Positions 39,395-51,069 of a stretch of 64,000 bases of DNA are shown here, piece after piece; within the stretch, counting starts at the first letter, position 1, and each line of letters opens with the position of its first letter. The notes under the pieces were generated by a model. That model searched no databases. It was given only the letters and a program-made list of their open reading frames with translations, and was not told the origin of the DNA. Source of the stretch: Sapria himalayana (Eukaryota; Streptophyta; Magnoliopsida; Malpighiales; Rafflesiaceae); contig JAREIK010000385.1 of the NCBI GenBank assembly GCA_029783825.1, forward strand, positions 372,001 to 436,000, in the 5' to 3' direction. The position numbers were made by a program, and so were the translations under genes.

Positions 39395-39715
39395 GTATCT
39401 ACCATGAAAACTAAATTTATAGCATACTATGAGGCATGATTCATGTTAATAGCTAAGAAACTTTATCTCATGACTTCAAATTATTGACAGTATAGAAAGA
39501 GCACTGATAATCTACTATGAAAATTCTACTGTAATCTTCTATAGTAAGAATGAAATGTATTCAATAGGTGCCAACCTAATGGAATTGAAATATTTTGCTA
39601 TTAAATAATAGACTCATAAACATAAAGTGTGATAGAACACAATAGCACCAATCTTATGATTTCTGATCATTTGACAAAAGGGTTACTACCCAAAATATTT
39701 ATTGGTCAAGTCAAA
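39395..39715 (+). mobile_element. Ty1-copia RNase H / 3' end remnant
   Basis: Plus-strand frames read KFIAYYEA, then ENSTVIFYSKNEMYSIGANL, then LMISDHLTKGLLPKIFIGQV. They match the copia order ..EF.A..EA.., YCDNSAAV.F..N, and ADPLTKGL.PK.F. Several frameshifts and stops are present. The orientation is opposite to the CACTA element next to it. Confidence 0.75.
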
Positions 39716-40857
39716 AGATTATGAATAAGATTTTGAAATTTCTATTCCCTACCTTATGTGTACATGTATGATCTATGATGATCGGAATAAACATGATTTG
39801 TGTTGAATAGAAACACGAATGTTAGACCTCACACACACACACACACACACACATATTGGTGTAGGGAGGGAACTATGTTGCATAATGGCGTACAACCACC
39901 ATGATTCTTATTGGTTTATATTCTTAATTATGATCCACATTAGTAAAATAAATCTTGTTTACTACCTTTAATTAACAAGAAGAGATCATGAAATCAAATG
40001 TTCTATAGTATTTTGGTTTTATTTAAAGAGTTAGATTTTACAAACTTATCCAAATGATTCCTACATTTAGCCATGAAAAAGATGAGCATGAGATTTGGGA
40101 GAAATTAGTATCTTAGCAATTTTACCCTAAAAATTTAGAGAGGATGTGTCTTATGAGTCTCAAACCTGAGATCTACCACCCTTAAACAAAGATATTTGTC
40201 ATTGTATCATAGCACAACCTCCAACATATGCATGCAACACAATAACTTCTTATATAATCAATTATCAAAGTATTATTATCGCCTAATCACATTTAAATTC
40301 GGATTTTAAGGTTTGTATGTATATATATATTAAAATAATTAAGTATAGATAAATTTAATATTAATCATCATCATCATTATCTCGTGTGACTATGTGAAAT
40401 CTACGTGGAAGAGCACATGACGATGAGCTCAATGTAGTGAATTTTGATTTAAAAAAAAAATCTAACATTTTATTATAAAAGTAATCTTTCTATTAAATCA
40501 TATATATATATATACTCAAAATAATTAAGAATGTTTATGTTAAAAATATGTTATTCTATAAAAAAATATAGAAAAAATATTTTTATAAATACAAGATTAT
40601 TTAATCTAATTTTCCAAATATTTTTATATAATATTGTATTCCGATATTTATCTACTCTCATTTTGCCAACTCTTAATTTTAATAATTAATTTGCCTACTA
40701 ATTTTTTTTTAAAAAAATATTTTTATAAATATTAAATACAATATTATTTCATTGTCATTCACATAAAACTTTGGGTTATTAAAAAAAAAAATACGTAGAT
40801 AAAATAAGTAGTCATATTTAATTAGCATGCAAATATTGGGCATTTCCGCCTCGAAGC
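39716..40857. other. Intergenic region upstream of the phosphate carrier
   Basis: AT-rich, with (AC)n at 39832-39853 and no coding evidence. The last about 20 bp pass abruptly into the GC-richer leader of the carrier gene. I could not assign a TATA box with confidence. Confidence 0.5.
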
Positions 40858-41025
40858 TTGGCAATTGCCGGCCGAACTACAGACACTGGCAGAGATAATC
40901 GGAGGACCTCTAACATTTCCCCCAACGCGAGGGCTAGGCTCGCCTCCCGACACCCATCCGATCATCCCCAACATCTCCGAGAAGTGCCACATTCTCTGCA
41001 AACCTCTTGCTCTATATTTTTAACC
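40840..41025 (+). promoter_or_regulatory. 5' leader / proximal promoter of the phosphate carrier
   Basis: GC-richer sequence with C-rich words precedes the ATG at 41026. The reading frame is open upstream to 40858 but has no ATG before 41026, so the start choice is firm. The transcription start was not determined. Confidence 0.4.
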
Positions 41026-42854
41026 ATGGCGTCGTCGGATTCCTCCAGAACCTCTCCAATTCCGGCGTTTCTCTACTCTCCTTTTGCCGACTCACTCTCT
41101 CTCACGAAGTTCGGCGAGCCATCCAGATCGGCACAGATCGCAAAATCGAGCGCTGTCACGGTTCCTGCACCAAGCGAGCCGAACAAGATACAGATGTACT
41201 CGCCTACTTTCTATGCTGCCTGCACTGCTGGAGGAATTATGAGCTGCGGTCTGACTCACATGGCCGTTACTCCTCTCGACCTGGTCAAGTGCAATATGCA
41301 GGTTTGTTGTCTTAGATCCTTTCTTATTTCTTGCTTTTAATATCCTATCACCTTTAATTTTTGTATCCCGTAGATGACTTCATCTCTCTGGATTTTCTTT
41401 TGATTTCATCTATAACTCGTGCTTGTCGAGAGAAAGATGATGAATATTGAATCGAGAGAATTACGACCTTCACTCGAGCGTTTTTTTTTTCTTCTATCAG
41501 ACTAAAATAGAACCTAATTTTTGAAATTGTAAACGTTAACGTTCAAATGATTTAGGTTTTTTTTTTTTTGAATGTCTGCTACTTGTCTTTATGAAGCTGA
41601 CATGAAATAAGGATATGTGTTATTGTTACTCAGATTGATCCTGCAAAATACAAGAGCATCACATCTGGTTTTGGAGCGTTGCTCAAGGAACAAGGAGCCA
41701 GAGGCTTCTTCAGAGGTTGGGTGCCTACTCTCCTTGGTTACAGTGCTCAGGGCGCCTGCAAATTTGGATTCTATGAGTTTTTCAAGAAGTACTACTCCGA
41801 CGTAGTTGGGCCCGAGAATGCTGCCAAGTACAAGACCTTGATCTACCTAGCCGGCTCTGCTTCTGCCGAAGTGATCGCAGATGTTGCTCTATGCCCATTG
41901 GAAGCAGTGAAGGTTAGGGTTCAGACTCAGCCTGGTTTTGCCAGAGGTCTGGGAGATGGACTTCCCAAGTTCGTCAAATCTGAAGGAGTGCTCGGGTAGT
42001 ATCTGCAGTTGTTCTTATTTTTGTTTTTCGATCTTTCAAGCAAGCCTTTCTGATAAATCGTTCGTATTTTTCTGTCGTATCATCGTTCAGGCTGTACAAG
42101 GGTATCGTTCCTCTCTGGGGTCGTCAAATTCCATGTGCGTTCGTCATCTCATCTTCAAAATTCATAATAATTTCTTCCGTCTTGAAACCCAGGAAGCGCC
42201 GGTTGGAACGGTTGAAGACTGTTTTTTGTTGTTGCTTTCATCTCTGTTGCAGATACGATGATGAAATTCGCATCTTTCGAGACGATCGTGGAGTTGATCT
42301 ACAAGCACGCAATTCCAAAACCAAAAGACGACTGCGGCAAAAATCTTCAGCTCGGCGTGAGCTTTGCCGGCGGCTACATCGCAGGTGTCTTCTGTGCTGT
42401 TGTTTCTCACCCCGCGGACAACCTTGTCTCGTTCCTCAACAATGCTAAAGGAGCAACTGTTGCTGATGTATTACCTCCCTCCCGTCTCTCCGCCCGCCCT
42501 CTTAATTCCACCAGTCCTCCATCTTCCCCCCACTGTCTAATATCTGTGCTTCTTTTGTTGATTTCTGGTTCAGGCCGTGAAGAAGCTCGGGCTATGGGGC
42601 CTGTTCACTCGTGGCCTTCCTCTTCGCATCGTAATGATCGGAACCCTCACCGGTGCCCAATGGGGCATTTATGATGCCTTCAAGGTGTTTGTGGGACTGT
42701 AAGTATCATCTCACCCGCCCCACTCCACGGACACTGATTGCCCTTGAATTAAAAACTAATTCCATGGTTTTTCAGGCCGACGACGGGAGGAATTGCCCCG
42801 CCCGCCAGGACGGACCCTGCTAATGCAAATTTCAGCTGCCCCAACTGTCGTTGA
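41026..42854 (+). CDS. Mitochondrial phosphate carrier (PHT3-type), complete, six exons
   Basis: A mitochondrial carrier family protein of the inner membrane that imports inorganic phosphate with protons (or against hydroxyl) for ATP synthesis. The exons are 41026-41301, 41634-41995, 42091-42134, 42253-42467, 42574-42698 and 42776-42854. All are GT-AG and phases join without a stop, giving 366 residues against about 360-375 in plant relatives. The start is the first ATG with a strong context, AACCATGG. Residues 1-60 are Ser/Pro-rich, as expected for a matrix presequence. Three carrier repeats follow: [10 protein letters not shown] (83-92), [10 protein letters not shown] (180-189) and the divergent [11 protein letters not shown] (280-290), which is characteristic of phosphate carriers. 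TGAQW near the end and FVGLPTTGG fit the family. The tail ends CPNCR, which is unusual. The gene converges on V-ATPase subunit C downstream. It looks intact. Confidence 0.96.
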
Positions 42855-43241
42855 AGCATCCGTTGCAGTTTGTCGTCACCATTTTTTTCTTAAAAGATTT
42901 AGTAGCAACAGTGTGCCAATCACCATTTTCGTACTGGTTCTTTTTTCTGTTCTAGCACGCGACCGGGACTTAAAAAAAAAAAAAACTTTTTTAAAAAAAA
43001 ATTAGGGTTACCATGCCTCACTCACACACGAACTTTTTATAAGCAATTTTTATGATTTGCTAAATGAGATTAAATTTTTTAAAATTTCCCTTTTTAGCAT
43101 GCTTATTGCTCAAAATCCATTTAGATTATAGAACTGTTGATATTGCAAGCTCAGGTTATTATTATTATACATAATGGAGAAACGAAGAAAAAAATTACAT
43201 AAATGGTGGGGGAAAAAGGCGGATGATGGCTGGAGCGGCGC
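42855..43241. other. Intergenic gap between convergent genes (3' UTRs)
   Basis: 387 bp separate the stop codon of the phosphate carrier and that of subunit C on the opposite strand. Both 3' UTRs must lie here, so their transcripts may overlap. A-rich runs at 42971-43003 could serve polyadenylation of the carrier transcript; no certain signal was picked. Confidence 0.6.
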
Positions 43242-44421
43242 TCAGGAGACCTGAATTGTGAAAGAAACATAAGGATGAGCATCAGCAGCATCACCTCCCA
43301 GGCCATTCAAGCCACTTCCAATGTCGTCGTCATATTTCCAATACGTGCTGCGCTCAGAAACAGAAGAAAATTCATCATTAGAACCATATTTAGGTTAGGG
43401 TTCCTGAGCCATGCTGTTAATAATAATAGAAGCTAGCTCGCCTGCTGGAGGTCTGGCACGAGAGCTCGAGAATAGATCGTACTTTAGACTCGCTTTTGAT
43501 GGAGGGAGACAAGACACAAGCCTGAGGCCACCGACATCAACAAAACTAAAATAAGAGATCCATGAGGAGCAAGATTTGCCTCTGAGACCAACTATAAAAA
43601 AGAGATAAGTTTACTAAGAAGGAAGGTGGCAGTCCGTATCTCAGAATGCTCTCGGCAAACACACGTATGGCGCAGAAGTGCATCCACGAGCTAAACACCT
43701 GCAGCAGCATATCAACAAACGTCATCACAGAAAGACATAATCTTCAATACATACAGATACAACAATACAAATACTTCTCAAATGATCAATAATCTCAGCC
43801 CAAGTGAGCCATGGGTCAACCAGAGGGCAGGTCGTGGGGATCGAACTCACAGACCAGAGGGTGTGATTTCCTCATCCCACCAATTCGACCACCACGTCAT
43901 CGTTGGTACGTTACGTTGTATTAATATATGCGTAATCACACACCGTGCATTAAGTATGGACCACAAAAAAAATAAATAAATAAAAAACAAATGGTATAGA
44001 TGCAACCTAAAAAAGTATTTTTTTTTTTTTTTTTTTTTAAAGTACCTCCTCGTAGCAAGCATGACACCACCGCAGGAGTGATGCAAGCAAGTTTTCTTGC
44101 ACCCGAACCAATCTTTCCAGTTCACGGTTCCTGCTCTCCCTGGCCTCGGGATTATACTCGAACTCACGAATCTACATCGAGCGGTCGCTAATGAGCATGT
44201 TCATCACCAGCAGCAAGAGAAATACCAAGAGAGAAATTACAAAAATAGGCTCACCTGGTAGCCCTTTTCTCTTGCGGCATTTCTAAAATTATCCGCAACC
44301 CGGCGAAACAGTATTGCGGTGTAAAGGGCGTGTTCGTTATCCTCGTGTAGTTTCTTGGAAGACCTTGGAACCTAAGAGGATCAAGAGAAAGTAGCTAACC
44401 CATTGGTTCATAGCAGATAGG

Positions 44422-44452
<31 letters not shown>

Positions 44453-44773
44453 GGTAAAAAAAACAAACGTACCACATAGCTGGTTAATGTTTCATAGCTT
44501 GCCAGCCAATCATTTTGTGAGTAGTTTGGAATAATTGCGAGGAGGGTCGTGAGGTGTTCGGAGAAAACAAAATCATCAGGTTTCACCAGCCCAGAAAGAT
44601 CACAAACCGCCAAGCTGAAACAAACAGGCAAGCCCCATCTCTGAGAACGGAGAAGCAAGGGAACTCTCCCGGGAGTGCTTAGGATTGACTGCGGGATTTT
44701 CATACCTTCCTCTCTGCTTCCTGTTTATTGCGCTCAGCTGACTGCGCACATCGTTGTACTCGGCAACACGAAC
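43242..44773 (-). CDS. V-type proton ATPase subunit C (VHA-C), last seven exons; 5' part absent
   Basis: Subunit C of the V1 sector holds the peripheral stalk to the catalytic head of the vacuolar proton pump and is involved in reversible V1-Vo assembly. The minus-strand exons are 44706-44773, 44473-44614, 44255-44371, 44046-44171, 43615-43698, 43442-43521 and 43242-43347. Phases are consistent throughout, giving 240 codons plus stop. Recognisable family blocks are VRVAEYNDVRSQLSAINRKQ, DLSGLVKPDD, YSQNDWLASYETLTSYVVPR, SSKKLHEDNEHALYT, RVADNF, SSWMHFCAIRVFAESILRYG, LPPSFLACVLSP and the C-terminus HPYVSFTIQVS. Plant proteins are about 375 residues, so about 135 N-terminal residues are missing. 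No upstream exon was seen to the right within the window. The last intron uses a GC-AG pair (CAG|GCGAGC). The frame shows no decay. Confidence 0.94.
43782..43905 (-). mobile_element. Probable tRNA-derived SINE in an intron of VHA-C
   Basis: Read on the minus strand, TGGTCGAATTGGTGGGA (43875-43891) resembles a pol III A box. GAGTTCGATCC (43838-43848) resembles a B box, at tRNA-like spacing. It occupies the 347-bp intron 43699-44045, much longer than its neighbours (83-101 bp). Element ends are approximate and no target duplication was confirmed. A run of 21 T (44018-44038, A on the minus strand) lies close to the exon border. Confidence 0.5.
44420..44453 (+). repeat. (GGGGTC)n repeat with G-quadruplex potential
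   Basis: Five or more runs of three to six G, separated by TC or C, occur on the plus strand. They lie in the intron between VHA-C exons 44473-44614 and 44255-44371. The gene reads from the opposite strand, so its RNA carries the C-rich complement. Confidence 0.85.
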
Positions 44774-45000
44774 CTGCCACATATGGCCAGTCATCATGCT
44801 AGTTTTGGGGGGCAAGACTGTCAAAAATATTTGTCACCATACCAAGACGCGACCTCTTCGATAAAGTTTTGATTTTTTTTTTCTTTTTTAGCTCATCTTT
44901 ACTTTTGCGACACATTTTCTTTTCTATTATAAATGAAGCCTTTTAGCACCATGTGCATTTTAATATTCTTTAAATTCTTATTTATTAAAAACTTACATAA

Positions 45001-45390
45001 GAGCAACTCCAATGGGAAATGCCAAAAAGGGAGTGCCAAATGTTATTTTGCAAACTTGAACAGTGTTTTTGGCACCCCTAAACAGATTTTTACTCCAATG
45101 ATTGGTGCCAAAATAAGTTACTATTTTAATAATTAAATATTTTTTTAATTAAAGTTTTTTTTTCAACCTATGAGAAAGATCCTTTGAGATGCACGGTAGC
45201 CATAACTGCTATTTTGCATTCTCTCTATTCTCTCTCCAAGGTTGCCAAATATGGCACCCCAAGATATTTGATGGTATTTTGTCACCTCTTATACCAATTC
45301 CATTGGAGCAAGTTTTTTTTTATTGTTTAGGTGTCATTTTAGCAGATATGGAGATTACATCCCTTATAGCAACTCCCATTGGAGTTGCTC
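45001..45390. mobile_element. PIF/Harbinger-like MITE
   Basis: A 390-bp non-coding element with perfect terminal inverted repeats of at least 17 bp: GAGCAACTCCAATGGGA at the left, its complement at the right end. TAA flanks both sides (44998-45000 and 45391-45393), the 3-bp target duplication typical of PIF/Harbinger (Tourist-like) elements. The interior has partial copies of its own ends (for example CCATTGGAGCAAG near 45300). It lies just upstream of the first visible VHA-C exon. Confidence 0.85.
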
Positions 45391-45524
45391 TAATGACATC
45401 ATCATGGTTTGTAAAAATTATTATTTTTGAATAATATTTAGTTTTGAAACTTGTAAATAATATATTATATGACACAAATAATTACTTTTTTTTTTTACTT
45501 TTTTTTTGTACCGACTCAAACTTG

Positions 45525-45625
45525 AAACTTTTAAGTGTGGGTGCTAAGGATAATTCTTACCTGCTCGATTCTCCGAGGGCCCAAGGGGAATAGGGGGCCC
45601 ACGTAAGTGGGCCATGACACTACTT
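45525..45625. repeat. GC-richer short repeat, possibly SINE-related
   Basis: An isolated GC-rich patch with GGCCCACGTAAGTGGGCC (a 7-bp-arm hairpin) and GACTCAAACTTGAAAC, whose complement is weakly B-box-like. It has a vague resemblance to the SINE-like sequence at 43782-43905 (GGCTCACTTGGGC against GGCCCACTTACGTGGGC). The class is uncertain. Confidence 0.3.
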
Positions 45626-46495
45626 GATTATCGAAAAAAAAAAAAATTGAATCAAGCATTAAAAGAATAACATATATTAATTATAAGACGTGTCAATTAG
45701 AAAAATTATAAAAATTTCATATTTAACATGTTATGAGAGTCCAACGAGAGCCTTATTTTATCTAATCACATAACATGTAAGGACCCTAAAGGACGACCAA
45801 ATGATAACTCTGAAAGTCATATTTTTGAATATATTTATTTTGTTCAAGATATTTATCCACTCAGAGAAAATAATAACATATGTTATTAATTACACTTTTA
45901 TTGGACACTCTAATACTCAAAAAATATATAAATACTACGAATTAGAAAATAGAAAAGTAATATGAGTTATGATATTATGTTCTTCAAGGATAAGTCCTTT
46001 AAGGACACAATTCAAGAGAACATGTCTTCAAATATTATAATAGCAGACTTTTTTTTTCTGCTAATTATTCCCAGCGGAGAGGAATAACAGTTAATCCTGC
46101 TCATGTATTGACATCCGATATAACTAGTACGATTGATTTTAAAGAAAAGAAACACCTCTCATAGGATAATAAGCCTAGAAAATGAGCCTAGCATAATTGT
46201 CCGATAGAACACTGGATAAGAATCTCCAGAAAAAAAAAAAGATGAGAGATGAAAGACTTGATCACAATTTAAAAGTGTATATTATACATATACATCCACA
46301 ATCTATTTCATATGAGTCTTCTAATATATAATTTTATTCAACTCAGAGTAACGAATTAAATCTTGCAATTCTAATATGAAAAAAAAAATCCAAAAAAACA
46401 TTGTATTCAATATTATTATTATCTCGAATATTCTCTTGTTTTTATTTTGATATTATATATTTTAAATTCTTATCATTATCATATGATTATATGAC
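45626..46495. other. AT-rich intergenic DNA
   Basis: No gene or recognised element. It was searched on the minus strand for 5' exons of VHA-C without success. Confidence 0.55.
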
Positions 46496-46735
46496 CTCAA
46501 CTGAGCCTAGTGGCCTGAGCACGACACAAGGCAAGACACGATTCTAATGTGTCTAGCATGACAAGGCTCAATTCAGGGCAGTGCCTAGACCAACCATATG
46601 CTTGCAAAGGCATTATTTGAGCTCGGTGGCCAATGGGGAGTGACATACAAGCACAACCCATTTTTTGGGTAGCCTAATTAGGCCACCTTACGGTGTCGGG
46701 CATGACCCAACATGGGAGTCATGTCCCAACAATTA
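46496..46735. repeat. GC-rich relic resembling the interior of the hAT-like family
   Basis: An island with words such as GAGCACGACACAAGG, GTGTCGGGCATGACCC and GGGCAGTGCCTAG, similar in style to the GC-rich elements at 51070, 55448 and 63057. No TAGAGGTGTCAA terminus was found, so it is a relic or a related family. Confidence 0.4.
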
Positions 46736-49170
46736 ACACAAATCAGATGTAATATTAACGAATCATAAGTATAATTAAAAGATTTAAAATGTATAAATAA
46801 AATGTAATATTAACGAATCACATGGTAAGAGCAGCACAAAAACATAAATTTTATTTCAAACTAAGATCTAAGAATCAGATATTAAATAAAAATAATAAAT
46901 AAAAATTAACAATAATAATAATAATAATATATATATATATATATAATCATAAATCATAATCAATTAATCAAAGTATAAAAATTAAATTATATCGTAACAA
47001 AATGATAATGACAAAATAAACACAACATCAATAAATAATAATAAATCTCAATGTTTTGTGTTTGTATGTAAATCATCATCATTATGTAAACATCTAATAA
47101 TATCGCTAGTTGTGACTTCAATATCTTCTAAGTCTCATGAGTCATTATATGTCAGCAACTCTTGCGTTTTCGATTCCGCTCTATAATAAATACTCAACCT
47201 CAAATCTTCCTAGTCTTTCATGTATGCAAACATATAAATGATATTTAATCACAGTCTCAATATCATATCTAAAATGACATCGAGTGCAATAAAAAATATA
47301 TACTTTAATGTTATAATAGACATCGTAGGAGTCAATAGATTCCAAGTTATCTAGACAACACGGGATTGATGAATTCATATAATTTATATCATAATAAAAT
47401 ATCAAAATTCTTGTTAAAATTATATGATATGATTCAACATTAATCAGTATCTAAATACCAAGATAGTTCAATCCAATTCGAATAAACCACCTTATCATTT
47501 TTTCATCACTAACTAAATAGAGAAGTTAACATATTCGAATATTATATTCATATTCATACTTAGAATCTAGCTACAACTAATATCATACTTAGTATCATAG
47601 AATATAAATAAATTAATTAATTTTTTATAAATAAACCCTTAAAATTGATAGTTATGATTCATGTACATAGTATGTATATCAAAATGTTTTTTACTCATTC
47701 TACCTTAACTCTAAGATTCATGCAGATAGCCAAACAATAAAAAAATAAAATGATAGACTTGTATTTTTATTACTTAATTTTCATCTCAATGATCATGACA
47801 CTTATATAAGATGACCTCTTAACTTATTAAACATGATACTAATATTACATTTACACCTGAGTGCAATATAAGTGATAAGAGTGTACAAAAATAAAAACAT
47901 GTTAGTCCTATCATTATAAATATTTATAATTTTTATTAAAAATAATTTATGTATCCTAGTAAGAATTATCAATAATAAGTTTATCATTTTTACTATTGAA
48001 ATGTTCGAATATCACGTATTCAATTAATACTTAACTCTAACATCATGTAATTTATAATTTCAATAATATCTCATATTCATTTAGAATTTTTTTTCTCTAA
48101 ACCCACAAATAAATATAAACTACTAAATTCATATTATCAGCTAAACATCCTAAAATATTTTAGTGAATTTCTTTTTTTTTTAATATGGAAGAAAAAATTT
48201 TCATTCCCACTTATGCTACCTGGTTAATAATATTATACATGCACATCAAGTAAAAATATTATCTAATGATTTATCTCTAATGATCCTAACAAACATACTA
48301 ATATCAGCTCTAATATTAAATACATTATCAATTATGATACTAAATATATTATTGTAAATATCATATTTTTTAAATATTCACATCATGCGCTCATATATAA
48401 CATGAGCCATCATGAGAATAAAGAATGTTAAAAAATCCTAAAATTTTTTTTATTAATTTTTATATAAATTCCATAGTTGGCAGTGAGACATACAAATAAT
48501 ACATCATCACGATAAGTCAAAATATCAAACATCACAAATATCACCCTATTATATTTTCTGAATTCATTAATTATAAATTATTTTGTTAACTTATATTATT
48601 TATATAAATAGTATCAATTCTTCATCAACACCCATAAAATTGATATTTTTTATCATCTTAAAATGAGTCCAAACAATTAAGATTCTTTTAATTTTTTATT
48701 TCTTAGGAATTTTAATTTGGGTCGAGGTCATGAAAAAAGATAAGAGTTTCGGCCTCAGACTTTTCCGTTAAGTTATTATTATTATTATTCATATCTAAAT
48801 AAATATCATTGTCATCATCATTATGTTGCCAACTAGGCATTTGTTTTTTTTTTTAATGTTTAAAAACAATTAAGTCTAATTTTTATAAACAACCAAAAAA
48901 AATACTTGAATTTTGCTATCGTTAGGCATTAACATAACCACAACTGGAGATAAAGCTCCGTTCCTTTCTAGTTTCCAACTTAAAACTAAAAATGAAAAGA
49001 GAGCATAGAACATAGGAAAGGAGATAGTTTTAAATCTAAAAATGAAAAACTCAAAAATATTTATTTTATATTTATGATTTTTTTTATTAAAATAATATAT
49101 TTAAAAAAATTATTCTTTATATATATATTTATATATATATATATAAGGGAAAAAATCTAAAGAGCATTAG
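46736..49170. other. AT-rich intergenic DNA
   Basis: (AAT)n/(AT)n near 46905-46945, short chance frames only. No gene, RNA gene or element border was recognised. Confidence 0.55.
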
Positions 49171-49229
49171 ATTTATGTCCCAAGACATTGAAAAGAATTC
49201 CAACCAAGATTTCATTGATAAAAAAAATT

Positions 49230-50480
49230 TATTCAACATCCACACACATGCACCCGACAATGACAGTGACTATTGTGGATGTCAAGTGCATGAGGGCATT
49301 CACCAGATGCTACGAATGCACTTGCCATGCCCACGATCATTGGGACTTCTGTCCCAACGTACTTATCCACCACATCAACATGGCAGATCCAGTCCCAAGT
49401 CAAGGTGACATGGGACCACCCCTGGATATCAGACCCATTTAAAAAAAAAACCATTTTTTAAATAGGCCCAAACTCAACCATGAGCCCCTGACACCATGCT
49501 GATGAACATTGCCAATGGGCGAGCACGAGACACACAGATCATTCTTTGTCTGGCATGAGACATGGCACCCTTTGGCCTAGCACGATAAAAACCATACCTC
49601 GAGCCAACACGACCTATGTCCAAGCATGGTTCAAGACAGTGCCGTGGTAGGCCAAGCACGGCTCAGACGAGTCCTGCTTCATACAATGCCCAAACTTCTC
49701 AACTCACTTGACACCTATAATTTAGGTCATGTCGAGCCAAAGTTCCAATCCAACATAGCCCAATGCAATAGGCAGGCAAGCCAATTTTGGCTCAGCTAGC
49801 AAAACAAGCTAGTCTAGCCAAACCCAAGTAAACCTAGCCTAGAAACAAACTAAATATATCAGATAGGTCATGCATTTCAGGCACAGCCAATTTTTGTGTG
49901 GCCTAGTAATGTCATTGTGTTGTGTCGCTGCCAAAGCAACAAGCCTAGCATTACCCAGGATAGTGCTGAGTCATACCAATTCATGCTGCATCGTGCCGAC
50001 TTCGGTCAGATAACAAAGACCCCGAGTGAGAATAGCCTGACTACATAAACTGAACCTGATTTATGTGGCTGGGTTTAAAAAAATTATTCAACCCAATTTA
50101 GCATTTACTCGGATGGGCTTGACACATGACCCATCACCCACACATGCCTAGTCATGGGTCACCATGTTACTAGACCGTTTCACAAGGCCAAAAGAACGAG
50201 TCGTGTCTAGCCCAACATGAGGCATGGCATGAGTCATATCTTGGGCCAACATGGTCCACTTCCTAGCACAATTTTGGATTGGGCTGTGTCTAGTCATGTC
50301 TCGTATCATGTCCAAGACATCAGACCCACCTGACACCTCAAAAATGAACCAGGCTAGTATGGCTGTGTCTGATCCTATTTGGCATGACTGGCATGGCAAA
50401 AGGCATGCCAATTAATCTTGTCGGGCTTCCCTTTTTTTGAGCCGAGCCAACATCACAACATGGTGGCCCATTTGAGCTAT
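49230..50480. repeat. GC-rich composite repeat region, hAT-like-family relics
   Basis: About 1.25 kb dominated by GGCACGAGCC-, CATGGCATGAG- and GGGCCTAG-type words. It contains the inside-facing end CACTTGACACCTATAA near 49706 and a possible opposite end GGATGTCAAGTGC near 49275, the same kind of terminus as in the hAT-like elements. No 8-bp duplication could be matched. Several overlapping open frames (both strands) reflect GC content, not genes. Confidence 0.45.
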
Positions 50481-50739
50481 AAGAATTGAGCATAATCACA
50501 TCTATCATATGTGAGACCTCATTTTAAAATTGATAATTAAGCCAATAATAAAAAATAGATAAGGTATAAATTTGAGAGTCGTGTCAAACTATTTATGTTT
50601 GACACTTACTACATGGTTTAACAAGTACGATGTACCCAAAGTAGGCAATAAAAAACAAGCTTTAATAAATTTTATTTGGCACTAATTACATTTATCCTTA
50701 AGAGTCGTGTCAAATTATTTAGGTTTCTTTCAATGTGGA

Positions 50740-50965
50740 GTAGAAGACAAGTAAGCAATATTAATTTTATATGTCAATGATATTTTGATTACGAGATAAT
50801 TCAATTGGGAATATCCAAATTGAAATCATTTTTATAAATAAATTTGAGATATCTAAAATATTATCTTGGTATTATGATTGGATACTCATAAGGTATAAAT
50901 CTTTCTCTAATGTGTTATACTTCAAATATTTTATCTGTCATTTAATATATTATAATACGCACTTA
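50740..50965 (+). mobile_element. Ty1-copia reverse transcriptase fragment (YVDD region)
   Basis: The plus-strand reading LYVNDILIT corresponds to the copia catalytic YVDD box with an Asp-to-Asn change at the first acidic position. It is followed by YLGIMIGYS and GINLSLMCYTSNIL, matching the ..LGIE...GI.LSQRKY.LD.L.. region. Stops interrupt it. The hAT-like element at 51070 is inserted shortly downstream. Confidence 0.65.
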
Positions 50966-51069
50966 CGAACTCACCACTTGATTAAGGTATAAATTCACCA
51001 ACATATATTAATTAATTATTTGCTTCGACTTAATATAAAATAATCATTGAAAAATTAAACTATTTAAAC

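Noticed and set aside
41296..41340. Read-through extension of phosphate carrier exon 1
   Set aside because: A GT donor follows the canonical [10 protein letters not shown] motif and the next exon continues in phase; the extension is intronic.
49175..50411. Overlapping 60-87-codon frames
   Set aside because: They are confined to GC-rich transposon relics, with no similarity and no start context.
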